Notes: generated by a model from the sequence alone, not told the origin. Positions 46,062 to 54,282 are shown, numbered from the stretch's first letter. The stretch: DNA of 64,000 bases from Pseudomonas lactis (GCF_001439845.1 NZ_JYLO01000015.1:90858-154857); one strand, 5' to 3'. A program made the numbers and translations.

Positions 46062-47062
46062 GCCGTGACCTCTTCTTCGTCATCGCCGTATTCGGTGCTG
46101 AAGCCTTGGGCATCCAAGCCCTTTTCCCGCAGGTGACGTACCAACACACCCACCGAACCATGGGTGACCATCACCCGGTGTGCGCCGGTTTGTTCGATGG
46201 CCCACAACAAGCCAGGCCAGTCGGCGTGGTCCGAAAGCACGAAACCACGGTCCACACCGCGCCGCCGCCGTGTACCGCGCAGGCGCATCCAGCCGCTGGC
46301 GAAGGCGTCGCTGTAGTCGCCAAAGCGGCGCATCCAGGTACTGCCACCGGCAGAGGGCGGGGCGATGATCAGGGCTTGGCGCAGCAGTGGGTCGGTCTTT
46401 TTGAAGTCGCCGGCATACAGCGTCTCGGGGATGTAGATGCCCGCTTCGCGGTACACCCGGTTCAACGGCTCGACGGCGCCGTGGCTGAGGATCGGGCCGA
46501 TGCTGGCGTCCAGCCCATGGAGGATGCGTTGGGCCTTGCCGAAGGAGTAGCAGAACAACACGCTGGCTTTGCCGCTGGCGATATTGGCCTGCCACCAGTC
46601 ATTGATCCCGGCAAAAATCTGCGCCTGGGGCTGCCAGCGGTAAATCGGCAGGCCGAAGGTGGATTCGGTGATAAAGGTGTGGCAGGGCACCGGTTCGAAG
46701 GGCGCGCAGGTGCCATCGGGTTCGACCTTGTAGTCGCCGGACGCCACCCAGACTTCGCCCTGGTATTCCAGGCGTACCTGGGCCGAACCCAGTACATGCC
46801 CGGCCGGATGAAAACTTAAGGTCACGCCGTGATGCACCAACCGTTCGCCGTAGGCCAGGGTTTGCAGGTTGATGTCCTGGCCCAGGCGCCAGCGCAGGAT
46901 ACCTTCGCCGGGGGCGGCGGCCAGGTAGTGTTGATTGCCGGTGCGGGCGTGGTCGCCGTGGGCGTGGGTGATGACTGCGCGTTCCACTGGGCGCCAGGGG
47001 TCGATGTAAAAATCACCGGCAGGGCAGTAGAGGCCTTCGGGGCGGGCGATGACGAGGTCCAT
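46058..47062 (-). CDS. Ligase-associated DNA damage response exonuclease (beta-CASP metallohydrolase)
   Basis: The 334-residue metallo-beta-lactamase/beta-CASP protein has the zinc motif THAHGDHAR (near residue 35), a second histidine in FHPAGHVLGSAQ, an aspartate in VASGDYK, and the C-terminal LSDHADW motif. It is a SNM1/Pso2-like nuclease by fold. Its stop overlaps the ligase start (ATGA), so the two are translationally coupled and probably work on the same lesions. Confidence 0.92.
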   Translation of the reverse strand: MDLVIARPEGLYCPAGDFYIDPWRPVERAVITHAHGDHARTGNQHYLAAAPGEGILRWRLGQDINLQTLAYGERLVHHGVTLSFHPAGHVLGSAQVRLEYQGEVWVASGDYKVEPDGTCAPFEPVPCHTFITESTFGLPIYRWQPQAQIFAGINDWWQANIASGKASVLFCYSFGKAQRILHGLDASIGPILSHGAVEPLNRVYREAGIYIPETLYAGDFKKTDPLLRQALIIAPPSAGGSTWMRRFGDYSDAFASGWMRLRGTRRRRGVDRGFVLSDHADWPGLLWAIEQTGAHRVMVTHGSVGVLVRHLREKGLDAQGFSTEYGDDEEEVTA

Positions 47063-47143
47063 GGGGTTGCCGGGGCGGTGGGCTTGTCAGTTATGAGGCG
47101 GGGCTGGGGGTAGAAGTTCTATTTGAATGCGGGCAGTGCAGAT

Positions 47144-47397
47144 GTGGGTTTGCCTTCGATGTCGGCCTGAAAGCCAACACCTATCTACCTGACACCCCGC
47201 GATCCAACTGTGGGAGCTGGCTTGCCTGTGATGGCGGCCTGACAGCCGACGCCTATCTACCTGACACCCCACGATCTAAATGTGGGAGCTGGCTTGCCTG
47301 CGATGACGTCCTGACAGCCGACACCTATCTACCTGACACCCCGCGATCTAAATGTGGGAGCTGGCTTGCTCGCGAAGGCGGCCTGACAGGCGACACT
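47144..47397 (+). repeat. Tandem REP array, about four 72-base units
   Basis: TGTGGGAG occurs at 47209, 47281 and 47353, exactly 72 bases apart, each followed by CTGGCTTGCYTGYGA, then a CGGCCTGACAGCCGAC palindrome and a conserved ATCTACCTGACACCCCRCGA spacer. A degenerate first unit starts at 47144. All units point the same way, unlike the paired REPINs elsewhere. Confidence 0.85.
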
Positions 47398-47401
47398 GTT
47401 A

Positions 47402-47642
47402 TACCGAGTACATATCCATTTCTGCGGTAACGGCCACTTAGGGTTCCGCCCAACGGCGGCTCACTTTGCAAAAGCGGCAAAGTAAGCAAAACGCTCTTGC
47501 CCCACCACTCGGCACCTCGCTTGGGCTCGGTGTGCCCGAACGCAGGCTTGAATCCGTGGGCCGCCGCCACGCGCCATCCCTGGCGCGGGGCGGCTAACCC
47601 GGCGTCCTGCCGGGTTACCCACGAATTCAAGCCTGCGTTCGG
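47402..47642. repeat. Large multi-hairpin dispersed element, copy 1
   Basis: It starts at the TACATATCCATTTCTGCGG block and continues through CTTGCCCCACCACTCGGCAC to a nested palindrome. Outer arms of 25 bases (47536-47560 and 47618-47642, one mismatch) enclose CGCGCCA/TGGCGCG and AACCCGGC/GCCGGGTT stems. The same sequence recurs at 63785-64000. The flanking gap (47063-47728) otherwise holds only the REP array and no credible gene. Confidence 0.75.
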
Positions 47643-47728
47643 CCAGCGTGGTTTAACGGGGCGCCTAAGATCAAAAGCAGATCAAGAGCGACTCGCTTCG
47701 CATCGTGGTTACTGTCGGTTGGTGCAAC

Positions 47729-48385
47729 TTACTTAGGTGTTTCTGGACCCTGGCTGCGATAGGCCCGCATAAACAACTTCACCACGTCCTGCACATGCTC
47801 CTCGGCCTCTTGCGCACTCAATTGTCCGCCGCAGCCATACAACAAACGAAAGTTCGCCGTGCCCTTGAGCAGGCAAAAGAAGTGCTCCGCGCCCTTGAAC
47901 GGTGTGTCGATGCTCAAGGCGCCGCTCTGGTCAATCTTGCCGAGCAGGCGCTCCATGCCTTGCAGCATGCGCATGGGGCCGGCATCGAAGAAGATCTGTG
48001 AGAGTTTCACGTCCTGATTACCGGTGGTCATCATCAGGCGATGCAGGTTTACCGACTCTTCGCTGTTGATCAGTCGATGAAAGCCGCGGGCGATGTTAAG
48101 CAGCACCGTCTCGACGGGCATGCCTACGGGCAGCTCGAAGTACATCACCGGCAATTGCTCTTCGCATTTGGCCACCACCGCAGCGGTGAACAGCGTCTCT
48201 TTGTCGGTGAAGTGGCTGTAGACCGTGAGTTTCGATACGCCGGCCGCCAGGGCAACGGCGTCCATGCTGGTGTTTGCATAGCCCTTGTCCAGGAACAGCG
48301 ATTTTGCCGATTCGAGGATTGCCTGGCGTTTTGCCATGTCCTTGGGACGCCCGGGGCTTGCGGTGTTCAGAGGATTGTCGGACAT
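47729..48385 (-). CDS. mexL: TetR-family repressor (MexL-like)
   Basis: The 218-residue regulator has an N-terminal TetR helix-turn-helix (about residues 15-65; AILESAKSLFLDKGYANTSMDAVALAAGVSKLTVYSHFTDK) and a helical ligand-binding C-terminal domain. It is divergent from an RND efflux pair with MexJ/MexK character, as mexL is in P. aeruginosa. I chose the ATG at 48385 (MSDNPLNTASPGRPKDMAKRQ). The much longer open frame upstream is antisense to mexJ and was rejected. Confidence 0.85.
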   Translation of the reverse strand: MSDNPLNTASPGRPKDMAKRQAILESAKSLFLDKGYANTSMDAVALAAGVSKLTVYSHFTDKETLFTAAVVAKCEEQLPVMYFELPVGMPVETVLLNIARGFHRLINSEESVNLHRLMMTTGNQDVKLSQIFFDAGPMRMLQGMERLLGKIDQSGALSIDTPFKGAEHFFCLLKGTANFRLLYGCGGQLSAQEAEEHVQDVVKLFMRAYRSQGPETPK

Positions 48386-48395
48386 TTTCACCTTT

Positions 48396-48441
48396 AATAC
48401 TGGACTGGTGAGTTTGGTATTAATAACATACCGGCCAGTAT
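48396..48441. promoter_or_regulatory. Candidate MexL operators in the divergent promoter region
   Basis: AATACTGG at 48396 and CCAGTAT at 48435 form an outer inverted pair. Between them GGTAT-n7-ATACC at 48416-48432 is a perfect dyad. Together they cover most of the 93-base gap between the TetR gene and mexJ, so one repressor could control both genes. Confidence 0.5.
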
Positions 48442-48478
48442 AATTATTCCAAGCTCTATTTGCGAAAGGTCCTTCAGC

Positions 48479-49579
48479 ATGCGCAGCGCTTTCCTGCCCC
48501 TTGCTTTGCCTGTCAGCCTGATCTTCCTGTTGGCCGCTTGCGGCCATGAAGACGCGGCTCAGACCACCGTGCGCCCGGCCATGGTGGTGCAACCGCAGCC
48601 TTCGGCGCAGGCGATGGACAGCTACCCAGGTGAGGTGCGTGCCCGGTATGAGCCGGACCTGGCCTTTCGCATCGGCGGCAAAGTCAGCAAGCGCCTGGTG
48701 GAGGAGGGCGAGCGGGTCAAGGCCAACCAGCCGCTGGCCGAACTCGACCCCCAGGACGTGCGTCTGCAATTGGAAGCCACCCGTGCGCAAGTGGCCGCCG
48801 CCGAGGCCAATCTGAGCCTGGTACGTGCGGAGCGGGATCGCTACAAGACCTTGATGGACCGTCAGATGGTCAGTCGGTCGCAGTACGACAATTCCGAAAA
48901 CCTCTACCGAGCCGGTGAAGCACGCCTGAAGCAGATCAAGGCCGAGTTCGATGTGTCGAGCAATCAGGCCGGCTACGCCGTGTTGCGCGCGCCTCAGGAC
49001 GGTGTGGTCGCCAAGCGTGCCGTAGAGGTGGGGCAAGTGGTCTCCGCTGGCCAGACGGTGTTCACCCTGGCCACCGATGGCGAGCGCGAAGTGTTGATCA
49101 GCCTGCCCGAGCAGGGCTTTGGCCGCTTCAAGATCGGCCAGCCGGTGTCGGTGGAGTTGTGGAGCCAGCCAGAGCAACGCTTCGCCGGGCGCATTCGTGA
49201 ACTCTCTCCTGCCGCCGACCCCAAGTCTCGCACCTTCGCCGCGCGCGTAGCCTTCACCGGCGGCAAAGTGCCCGCCGAACTGGGCCAAAGCGCGCGGGTG
49301 TTCATCCAGGCCGACGGTGTCATTCCCCTATCGGTACCGCTGTCTGCCCTGAGTGCCGAGAACGGTGCGTCCTACGTTTGGCGTGTAAAACCGGACAACA
49401 CCCTTGAACGCACCCCTGTACGCATTGGTGCGTTTGGCGAAAACACCGTGCCGGTACTCGAAGGCTTGGCCGCCACCGATTGGGTGGTGGCCGCAGGCGT
49501 GCATGTGCTCCATGAGGGCCAGTCAGTGCGTCCGGTGGATCGCTCCAACCGTGTAGTGAATCTGGCGGCCAAGGAGTAG
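48479..49579 (+). CDS. mexJ: RND efflux periplasmic adaptor lipoprotein (MexJ-like)
   Basis: The 366-residue membrane-fusion protein has a lipoprotein signal (LIFLLAACGHED, lipobox Cys near residue 21), a lipoyl domain (YEPDLAFRIGGKVSKRLVEEGERVKANQPLAELD), an alpha-hairpin (VRLQLEATRAQVAAAEANLSL) and a beta-barrel domain. It links the RND pump to an outer-membrane channel. No channel gene follows, as in mexJK, which borrows OprM or OpmH. Confidence 0.88.
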   Translation: MRSAFLPLALPVSLIFLLAACGHEDAAQTTVRPAMVVQPQPSAQAMDSYPGEVRARYEPDLAFRIGGKVSKRLVEEGERVKANQPLAELDPQDVRLQLEATRAQVAAAEANLSLVRAERDRYKTLMDRQMVSRSQYDNSENLYRAGEARLKQIKAEFDVSSNQAGYAVLRAPQDGVVAKRAVEVGQVVSAGQTVFTLATDGEREVLISLPEQGFGRFKIGQPVSVELWSQPEQRFAGRIRELSPAADPKSRTFAARVAFTGGKVPAELGQSARVFIQADGVIPLSVPLSALSAENGASYVWRVKPDNTLERTPVRIGAFGENTVPVLEGLAATDWVVAAGVHVLHEGQSVRPVDRSNRVVNLAAKE

Positions 49580-49584
49580 TCCCC

Positions 49585-52500
49585 ATGGGTTTCAATCTTT
49601 CCGAATGGGCGTTGCGTAATCGCCAGATCGTACTGTTCCTGATGATCCTGCTGGCCGTGGTTGGCACCTTGTCCTACACCAAGCTGGGGCAAAGCGAAGA
49701 CCCGCCGTTTACCTTCAAGGCCATGGTGATCAAGACCAACTGGCCCGGGGCCACGGCCCAGGAGGTTTCGCGCCAGGTCACCGAACGCATCGAGAAAAAA
49801 CTCATGGAGACCGGTGAGTACGAGCGCATCGTGTCGTTCTCGCGGCCCGGTGAATCCCAGGTCACCTTTATTGCCCGGGATTCGATGCGTTCGGCGCAGA
49901 TTCCCGAGCTGTGGTACCAGGTGCGCAAGAAAATCAGCGACATTCGCCACACCTTGCCGCCGGATATCCAGGGGCCGTTTTTCAACGACGAGTTCGGCAC
50001 CACCTTCGGCAATATCTACGCCCTGACTGGCGACGGCTTTGACTATGCAGTGCTCAAGGACTACGCCGACCGTATCCAGATCCAGCTGCAACGGGTGCCG
50101 GATGTAGGCAAGGTCGAGCTGCTCGGCTTGCAGGATGAGAAGATCTGGATCGAGCTGTCGAACCTCAAGCTCGCCACCCTCGGCTTGCCTTTGGCCGCGG
50201 TACAGCAGGCCTTGCAGGAACAAAATGCGGTGTCCACCGCCGGCTTCTTTGAAACCCCCACCGAGCGCGTGCAGCTGCGCGTTTCAGGCAACTTCAAGAC
50301 GGTGGAGGAGATCCGCAACTTTCCGATCCGCGTGGGTGATCGCACCTTTCGCATCGGTGACGTCGCTGACATTCACCGAGGCTTCAACGACCCACCAGCA
50401 CCGCGCATGCGTTACATGGGCGCCGATGCCATCGGCTTGGCCGTGGCCATGCGCGACGGTGGCGACATCCTCGTACTGGGCAAGGCACTTGAGGCTGAAT
50501 TCGCACGCCTGCAAAAGAACCTTCCTGCCGGTATGGAACTGCGCAAAGTGTCGGATCAGCCGGCAGCGGTAAAGACCAGCGTCGGTGAATTCGTCCAGGT
50601 GCTGGCTGAAGCGTTGGCGATTGTTTTGCTGGTGAGCTTTTTCTCCCTCGGCGTGCGTACTGGCATGGTCGTCGCCCTGGCGATCCCGCTGGTACTGGCG
50701 ATGACCTTTGCCACCATGTATTACCTGGGCATCGGCCTGCACAAGATTTCCCTTGGCGCCTTGGTCCTGGCTTTGGGCTTGCTGGTGGATGACGCGATCA
50801 TCGCCGTGGAAATGATGGCGATCAAAATGGAGCAGGGCTACGACCGCCTCAAAGCCGCGAGTTTCGCCTGGACCAGCACCGCATTCCCCATGCTCACCGG
50901 CACCCTGATCACGGCCGCGGGCTTCTTGCCGATTGCCACCGCGCAATCGAGCACCGGCGAATACACCCGCTCGATCTTCCAGGTCGTGACCATCGCTCTG
51001 CTGGCCTCCTGGGTGGCGGCCGTGGTGTTTGTGCCGTACCTGGGGGAAAAACTCCTGCCCGACCTGGCGAAGATTCACGCCGCCAAACACGGCACCGACG
51101 GCCCGGACCCTTACGGCACACCCTTCTACCAGCGTGTAAGACGGTTGGTGGAGTGGTGCGTGCGGCGGCGTAAAACAGTGATTGTGCTGACCTTGCTGCT
51201 GTTTGTCGGCTCGGTTGCGCTGTTTCGCTTCGTGCCGCAACAGTTCTTCCCGGCTTCCGGTCGCCTGGAGTTGATGGTCGACCTGAAACTGGCCGAAGGC
51301 GCTTCCCTGAGCAACACCGCCGAGCAGGTCAAGCGCCTGGAGGCGTTGCTCAAGGAGCATGCCGGCATCAACAACTATGTTGCCTATGCGGGCACCGGTT
51401 CGCCGCGGTTCTACCTGCCACTGGACCAGCAATTACCCGCTGCCAGCTTCGCCCAGTTCGTGGTGCTGGCTAACACCATCGAGGAGCGTGAAAGCCTGCG
51501 CACCTGGCTGATCGAAACCCTCAACGAGCAATTCCCCGAGCTGCGCTCGCGCGTGACGCGCCTGGAGAACGGTCCGCCCGTAGGCTACCCGGTGCAGTTT
51601 CGCGTAACCGGCGAGCACATCGAAGAGGTGCGCGCGCTGGCGCGCAAAGTGGCGGCCAAGGTTCGCGAAAACACCCATGTGGTCAATGTGCACCTGGACT
51701 GGGAAGAACCGAGCAAAATCGTGTACCTGAATATCGACCAGGACCGTGCACGTGCCCTGGGTGTGAGCACCGCCAACCTGTCGAAATTCTTGCAAAGTTC
51801 CCTGACCGGTTCCAGCGTCAGCCAGTACCGTGAGGACAACGAATTGATCGAGATCCTCCTGCGCGGCACCGTGCATGAGCGCAGTGAACTGTCGCGTCTG
51901 CCGAGCCTTGCCGTGCCCACCGACAATGGTAAAAGCGTGGCGCTGTCGCAGATTGCCACCCTTGAATATGGATTCGAAGAGGGGATTATCTGGCATCGCA
52001 ACCGCTTGCCGACGGTGACCGTGCGGGCTGATATCTATGGCAAGGAACAGCCGGCGACTCTAGTGCAGCAGATCTTGCCGACGCTTGCCGAGGTGCGTGC
52101 CGAACTGCCGGACGGCTACCTGTTGGAAGTGGGCGGTACGGTGGAAGATTCTGCCCGTGGGCAAAACTCGGTGAAGGCCGGCGTGCCGCTGTTTATCGTG
52201 GTGGTGCTGACCTTGCTGATGCTGCAACTGCGCAGCTTCTCGCGTATGGCGATGGTCTTTCTCACCGCGCCGTTGGGGCTGATCGGCGTGACCTTGTTCC
52301 TGCTGGTATTTCGCCAACCCTTCGGGTTTGTCGCCATGCTCGGCACCATCGCGCTATCGGGAATGATCATGCGTAACTCGGTGATCCTGGTGGACCAGAT
52401 CGAGCAAGACATCAAGGCCGGCCTGGCACCCTGGCAGGCAATTATCGAAGCCACGGTCCGACGCTTTCGCCCGATTGTGCTGACGGCGCTAGCGGCAGTA

Positions 52501-52650
52501 CTGGCGATGATTCCGTTGTCACGCAGTGTGTTCTTTGGGCCCATGGCCGTGGCGATCATGGGCGGGTTGATTGTGGCAACGGCGTTGACGTTGTTGTTCT
52601 TGCCGGCGTTGTACGCGGCTTGGTTCAGGATCAGGAAGGACGTGGAGTAA
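49585..52650 (+). CDS. mexK: RND efflux pump, inner-membrane transporter (MexK-like)
   Basis: The 1021-residue proton antiporter begins MGFNLSEWALRNRQIVLFLM, with the usual twelve membrane helices in two groups (about residues 12-30 and 330-500; 520-540 and 850-1010) and two large periplasmic loops. The proton-relay aspartate pair is in GLLVDDAIIAVEMM. Sequence and length fit MexK of P. aeruginosa, which exports triclosan and, with OprM, macrolides and tetracycline. It follows mexJ after five bases. Confidence 0.9.
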   Translation: MGFNLSEWALRNRQIVLFLMILLAVVGTLSYTKLGQSEDPPFTFKAMVIKTNWPGATAQEVSRQVTERIEKKLMETGEYERIVSFSRPGESQVTFIARDSMRSAQIPELWYQVRKKISDIRHTLPPDIQGPFFNDEFGTTFGNIYALTGDGFDYAVLKDYADRIQIQLQRVPDVGKVELLGLQDEKIWIELSNLKLATLGLPLAAVQQALQEQNAVSTAGFFETPTERVQLRVSGNFKTVEEIRNFPIRVGDRTFRIGDVADIHRGFNDPPAPRMRYMGADAIGLAVAMRDGGDILVLGKALEAEFARLQKNLPAGMELRKVSDQPAAVKTSVGEFVQVLAEALAIVLLVSFFSLGVRTGMVVALAIPLVLAMTFATMYYLGIGLHKISLGALVLALGLLVDDAIIAVEMMAIKMEQGYDRLKAASFAWTSTAFPMLTGTLITAAGFLPIATAQSSTGEYTRSIFQVVTIALLASWVAAVVFVPYLGEKLLPDLAKIHAAKHGTDGPDPYGTPFYQRVRRLVEWCVRRRKTVIVLTLLLFVGSVALFRFVPQQFFPASGRLELMVDLKLAEGASLSNTAEQVKRLEALLKEHAGINNYVAYAGTGSPRFYLPLDQQLPAASFAQFVVLANTIEERESLRTWLIETLNEQFPELRSRVTRLENGPPVGYPVQFRVTGEHIEEVRALARKVAAKVRENTHVVNVHLDWEEPSKIVYLNIDQDRARALGVSTANLSKFLQSSLTGSSVSQYREDNELIEILLRGTVHERSELSRLPSLAVPTDNGKSVALSQIATLEYGFEEGIIWHRNRLPTVTVRADIYGKEQPATLVQQILPTLAEVRAELPDGYLLEVGGTVEDSARGQNSVKAGVPLFIVVVLTLLMLQLRSFSRMAMVFLTAPLGLIGVTLFLLVFRQPFGFVAMLGTIALSGMIMRNSVILVDQIEQDIKAGLAPWQAIIEATVRRFRPIVLTALAAVLAMIPLSRSVFFGPMAVAIMGGLIVATALTLLFLPALYAAWFRIRKDVE

Positions 52651-52680
52651 ATCTGTGACTGTTTTTTGGTGGGCCCAATG

Positions 52681-52708
52681 GGAACCTTTTTTTCAGGCTC
52701 ACCACAGA
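52681..52708 (+). promoter_or_regulatory. hrp box (HrpL-type ECF sigma promoter)
   Basis: GGAACC at 52681-52686, a 15-base spacer, then CCACAGA at 52702-52708 matches the HrpL consensus GGAACC-n15/16-CCACnnA. The often-seen A two bases after GGAACC is absent. The predicted start site near 52715 is just at the base of the first leader hairpin. It is not a good match for AlgU (GAACTT...TCTGA). Confidence 0.65.
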
Positions 52709-52712
52709 GAGT

Positions 52713-52761
52713 TACCTGTTCGCAGGTACGTTATCCGGTGGTTTTTATCACCTGGATAACG
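52713..52761 (+). promoter_or_regulatory. Two-hairpin leader of the small hrp-box gene
   Basis: TACCTG and CAGGTA form a six-base stem with a TTCG tetraloop (52713-52728). Immediately after, CGTTATCC and GGATAACG with an inner GGTG/CACC (one bulged T at 52753) form a 12-bp stem (52729-52761). The ribosome site GAGG follows near 52779. Confidence 0.55.
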
Positions 52762-52792
52762 TTTCCAGAACGTTAATAGAGGCGAAATAGAT

Positions 52793-53032
52793 ATGCTCCT
52801 ACAAGCATTGGGTAACTTTTACTCTGGGATCGGCATGATGCTGGGCGGCGGTCAGATGGGCGGCGCTTGCGCCAAACATTCACACAATGACTCCGTCAGT
52901 CGTCGTGAGCTTTCAGACGCGCTCAAATCGCTCAAATACGATCGTCCCCAGCCGCCCGGTAATATTACGATTAACAACGCCAACGCCAACGCCAATAGCA
53001 ACGCCAATACCAATACGCAAATCGGACGTTGA
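52793..53032 (+). CDS. Small orphan protein, possible type III secretion-regulon product
   Basis: The 79-residue ORF has a hydrophobic, Gly/Met-rich start (LLQALGNFYSGIGMMLGGGQMGG), a charged middle with SVSRRELSDALKSLKYD and a low-complexity Asn/Ala tail (INNANANANSNANTN). There is one cysteine and no typical Sec signal. I do not recognise the family. The hrp-box promoter, structured leader, GAGG ribosome site and terminator-like hairpin make it a complete transcription unit. Small Gly/Asn-rich proteins of hrp regulons include helper proteins and pilins, but no similarity is claimed. Confidence 0.65.
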   Translation: MLLQALGNFYSGIGMMLGGGQMGGACAKHSHNDSVSRRELSDALKSLKYDRPQPPGNITINNANANANSNANTNTQIGR

Positions 53033-53060
53033 ATGAGCTGATTTTTGATATTCAGCCATT

Positions 53061-53090
53061 GCAAACACTCTGCATCCGCAGAGTGTTTGC
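53061..53090 (+). terminator. Hairpin after the small hrp-box gene
   Basis: GCAAACACTCTGC and GCAGAGTGTTTGC form a perfect 13-base stem around ATCC, 28 bases beyond the stop. The T tract is poor, but the position between convergent genes suits a bidirectional terminator. Confidence 0.65.
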
Positions 53091-53112
53091 AGCGTACGTT
53101 CAGTCGAGGGGC

Positions 53113-53802
53113 TTAAAGCGCCCCAAACACCTTCTTGGCCAAGCTGGTGGCTGCCGCCGCCGGATTCTTGCGAATGGTTTCTTCCTGCTGCGCAATCATC
53201 TTGAACAAGCCATCCAGCGCTTGCTCGGTCACGTAGTTCTCAACGTTGGCGCTCTTGGCATCCACCGCGCCAAAGGCCGCGGCCTTGCCGGCCAGGGCGT
53301 TGTACTGCTGGGCTACCCCGACCTTATCGGTGGCTGCCTTGACGATGGGCAGGAACTTGGCGCGAATTTCTTCACGGCTGCTTTTGTTCAGGTACTGGGT
53401 GGCAGAGTCCTGGCCGCCGCTGAGAATGCCCTTGGCGTCGGTCACGCTCATGTTCTTCACGGCGTTGACCAGGATCGGCTGGGCCTGGGTCACGGCGGTT
53501 TCTGCGGCTTTGTTCATGCTGGTTTCCAGCTGCGTGACCTGGTCACCCATGCCGAACATTTTCAGCTTGTCGGCGACCTTACCGAGCTTGCCTGGCAGGC
53601 CGATCTTCACGTCCGGGTTGTTGCTGAAACCACCGGGTGTTCCGAGTTGTTTCACAGCAATCTGTGCGCCTTGGGTCAAGGCATCCTTGAGGCCGCCGCT
53701 GGCGTCGCCCTGGGACAGGCTGCCCAAATCCAGGGCCACGGCGTTGGCGCCGAACAGTAAGCCAGCACACAGGGCGGTGAGGCGAAGAGATTTGCGGAGC
53801 AT
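53113..53802 (-). CDS. DUF4197 family periplasmic protein
   Basis: The 229-residue protein has a signal peptide (LRLTALCAGLLFGANAVA, cleavage near residue 23) followed by a helical, Ala/Lys-rich DUF4197 domain with GFSNNPDVKIGLPGKLGKVADKLK and GILSGGQDSATQYLNKSSREEI. Function is unknown; the family is common in proteobacterial periplasms. It lies downstream of the lipoprotein gene on the same strand, with a short gap. Confidence 0.85.
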   Translation of the reverse strand: MLRKSLRLTALCAGLLFGANAVALDLGSLSQGDASGGLKDALTQGAQIAVKQLGTPGGFSNNPDVKIGLPGKLGKVADKLKMFGMGDQVTQLETSMNKAAETAVTQAQPILVNAVKNMSVTDAKGILSGGQDSATQYLNKSSREEIRAKFLPIVKAATDKVGVAQQYNALAGKAAAFGAVDAKSANVENYVTEQALDGLFKMIAQQEETIRKNPAAAATSLAKKVFGAL

Positions 53803-53829
53803 GAGCGCTTCCTTATGACGTGGGAATGA

Positions 53830-54231
53830 TCAGTGTGCGGCCGCATCCACCCGCAGGCGCAGCGGTTGTGGGTCCTGGCCATTAAGCTGCACGGTGTGCC
53901 GCTCGGTGGTGATAAACAGTAGCTTGCCGTCCAGCTCGATGCGAGCGCTGACCGAATAGGTGTGGCCCGGTTTGACCTGGGCAGGGTCGTAGCTCAGGTG
54001 AAACGGCAGTGGCACCTGGCCTTTGACCGGGCCTTTCTGTTCGGCGAGGGTCACGGCCGGGGCGTCCATCAGGGACACGTCCTGCAGGCTGACGCTCAAA
54101 GTGGCGGCTGGCGGCAGGGCGATGCGTTGCAGGTAGAACACTTCGCCGTCCAGGCTTGCCTTAGGGGTTGGAGCCATCGATTGGCAGGCTCCAAGCAGGG
54201 CGGTCAGACCCAGGAGGATGAGTTTTTTCAC
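53830..54231 (-). CDS. YbaY-family lipoprotein
   Basis: The 133-residue lipoprotein has signal and lipobox LLGAC (Cys at about residue 15) and a beta-rich type-III pilotin-like/YbaY domain (VFYLQRIALPPAATLSVSLQDVSLMDAPA). I chose the GTG at 54231, which has AAAGGAG at ideal distance. The TTG six codons upstream lies in the ribosome site itself. Function is not established; an envelope structural role is likely. Confidence 0.85.
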   Translation of the reverse strand: MKKLILLGLTALLGACQSMAPTPKASLDGEVFYLQRIALPPAATLSVSLQDVSLMDAPAVTLAEQKGPVKGQVPLPFHLSYDPAQVKPGHTYSVSARIELDGKLLFITTERHTVQLNGQDPQPLRLRVDAAAH

Positions 54232-54282
54232 GGTACGGCTCCTTTTCAACGGCGCCGGAATCCGCCCGGCGCCTCGTTCAAT

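Noticed and set aside
47144..47397. CRISPR-like periodic repeats
   Set aside because: Units repeat with their spacers conserved, the cores are REP palindromes, and no cas genes are present.
47325..47630. Minus-strand frame across the REP array and dispersed element
   Set aside because: It is created by repeat sequence, recurs in part at 63.8 kb, and has no ribosome site; a spurious ORF.
48386..49288. N-terminal extension of the TetR gene across the divergent promoter
   Set aside because: The extension is antisense to mexJ; the TetR fold and normal start lie at 48385.
52681..52708. AlgU (sigma-22) promoter instead of an hrp box
   Set aside because: AlgU needs GAACTT and TCTGA-like boxes; GGAACC with CCACnnA fits HrpL much better.
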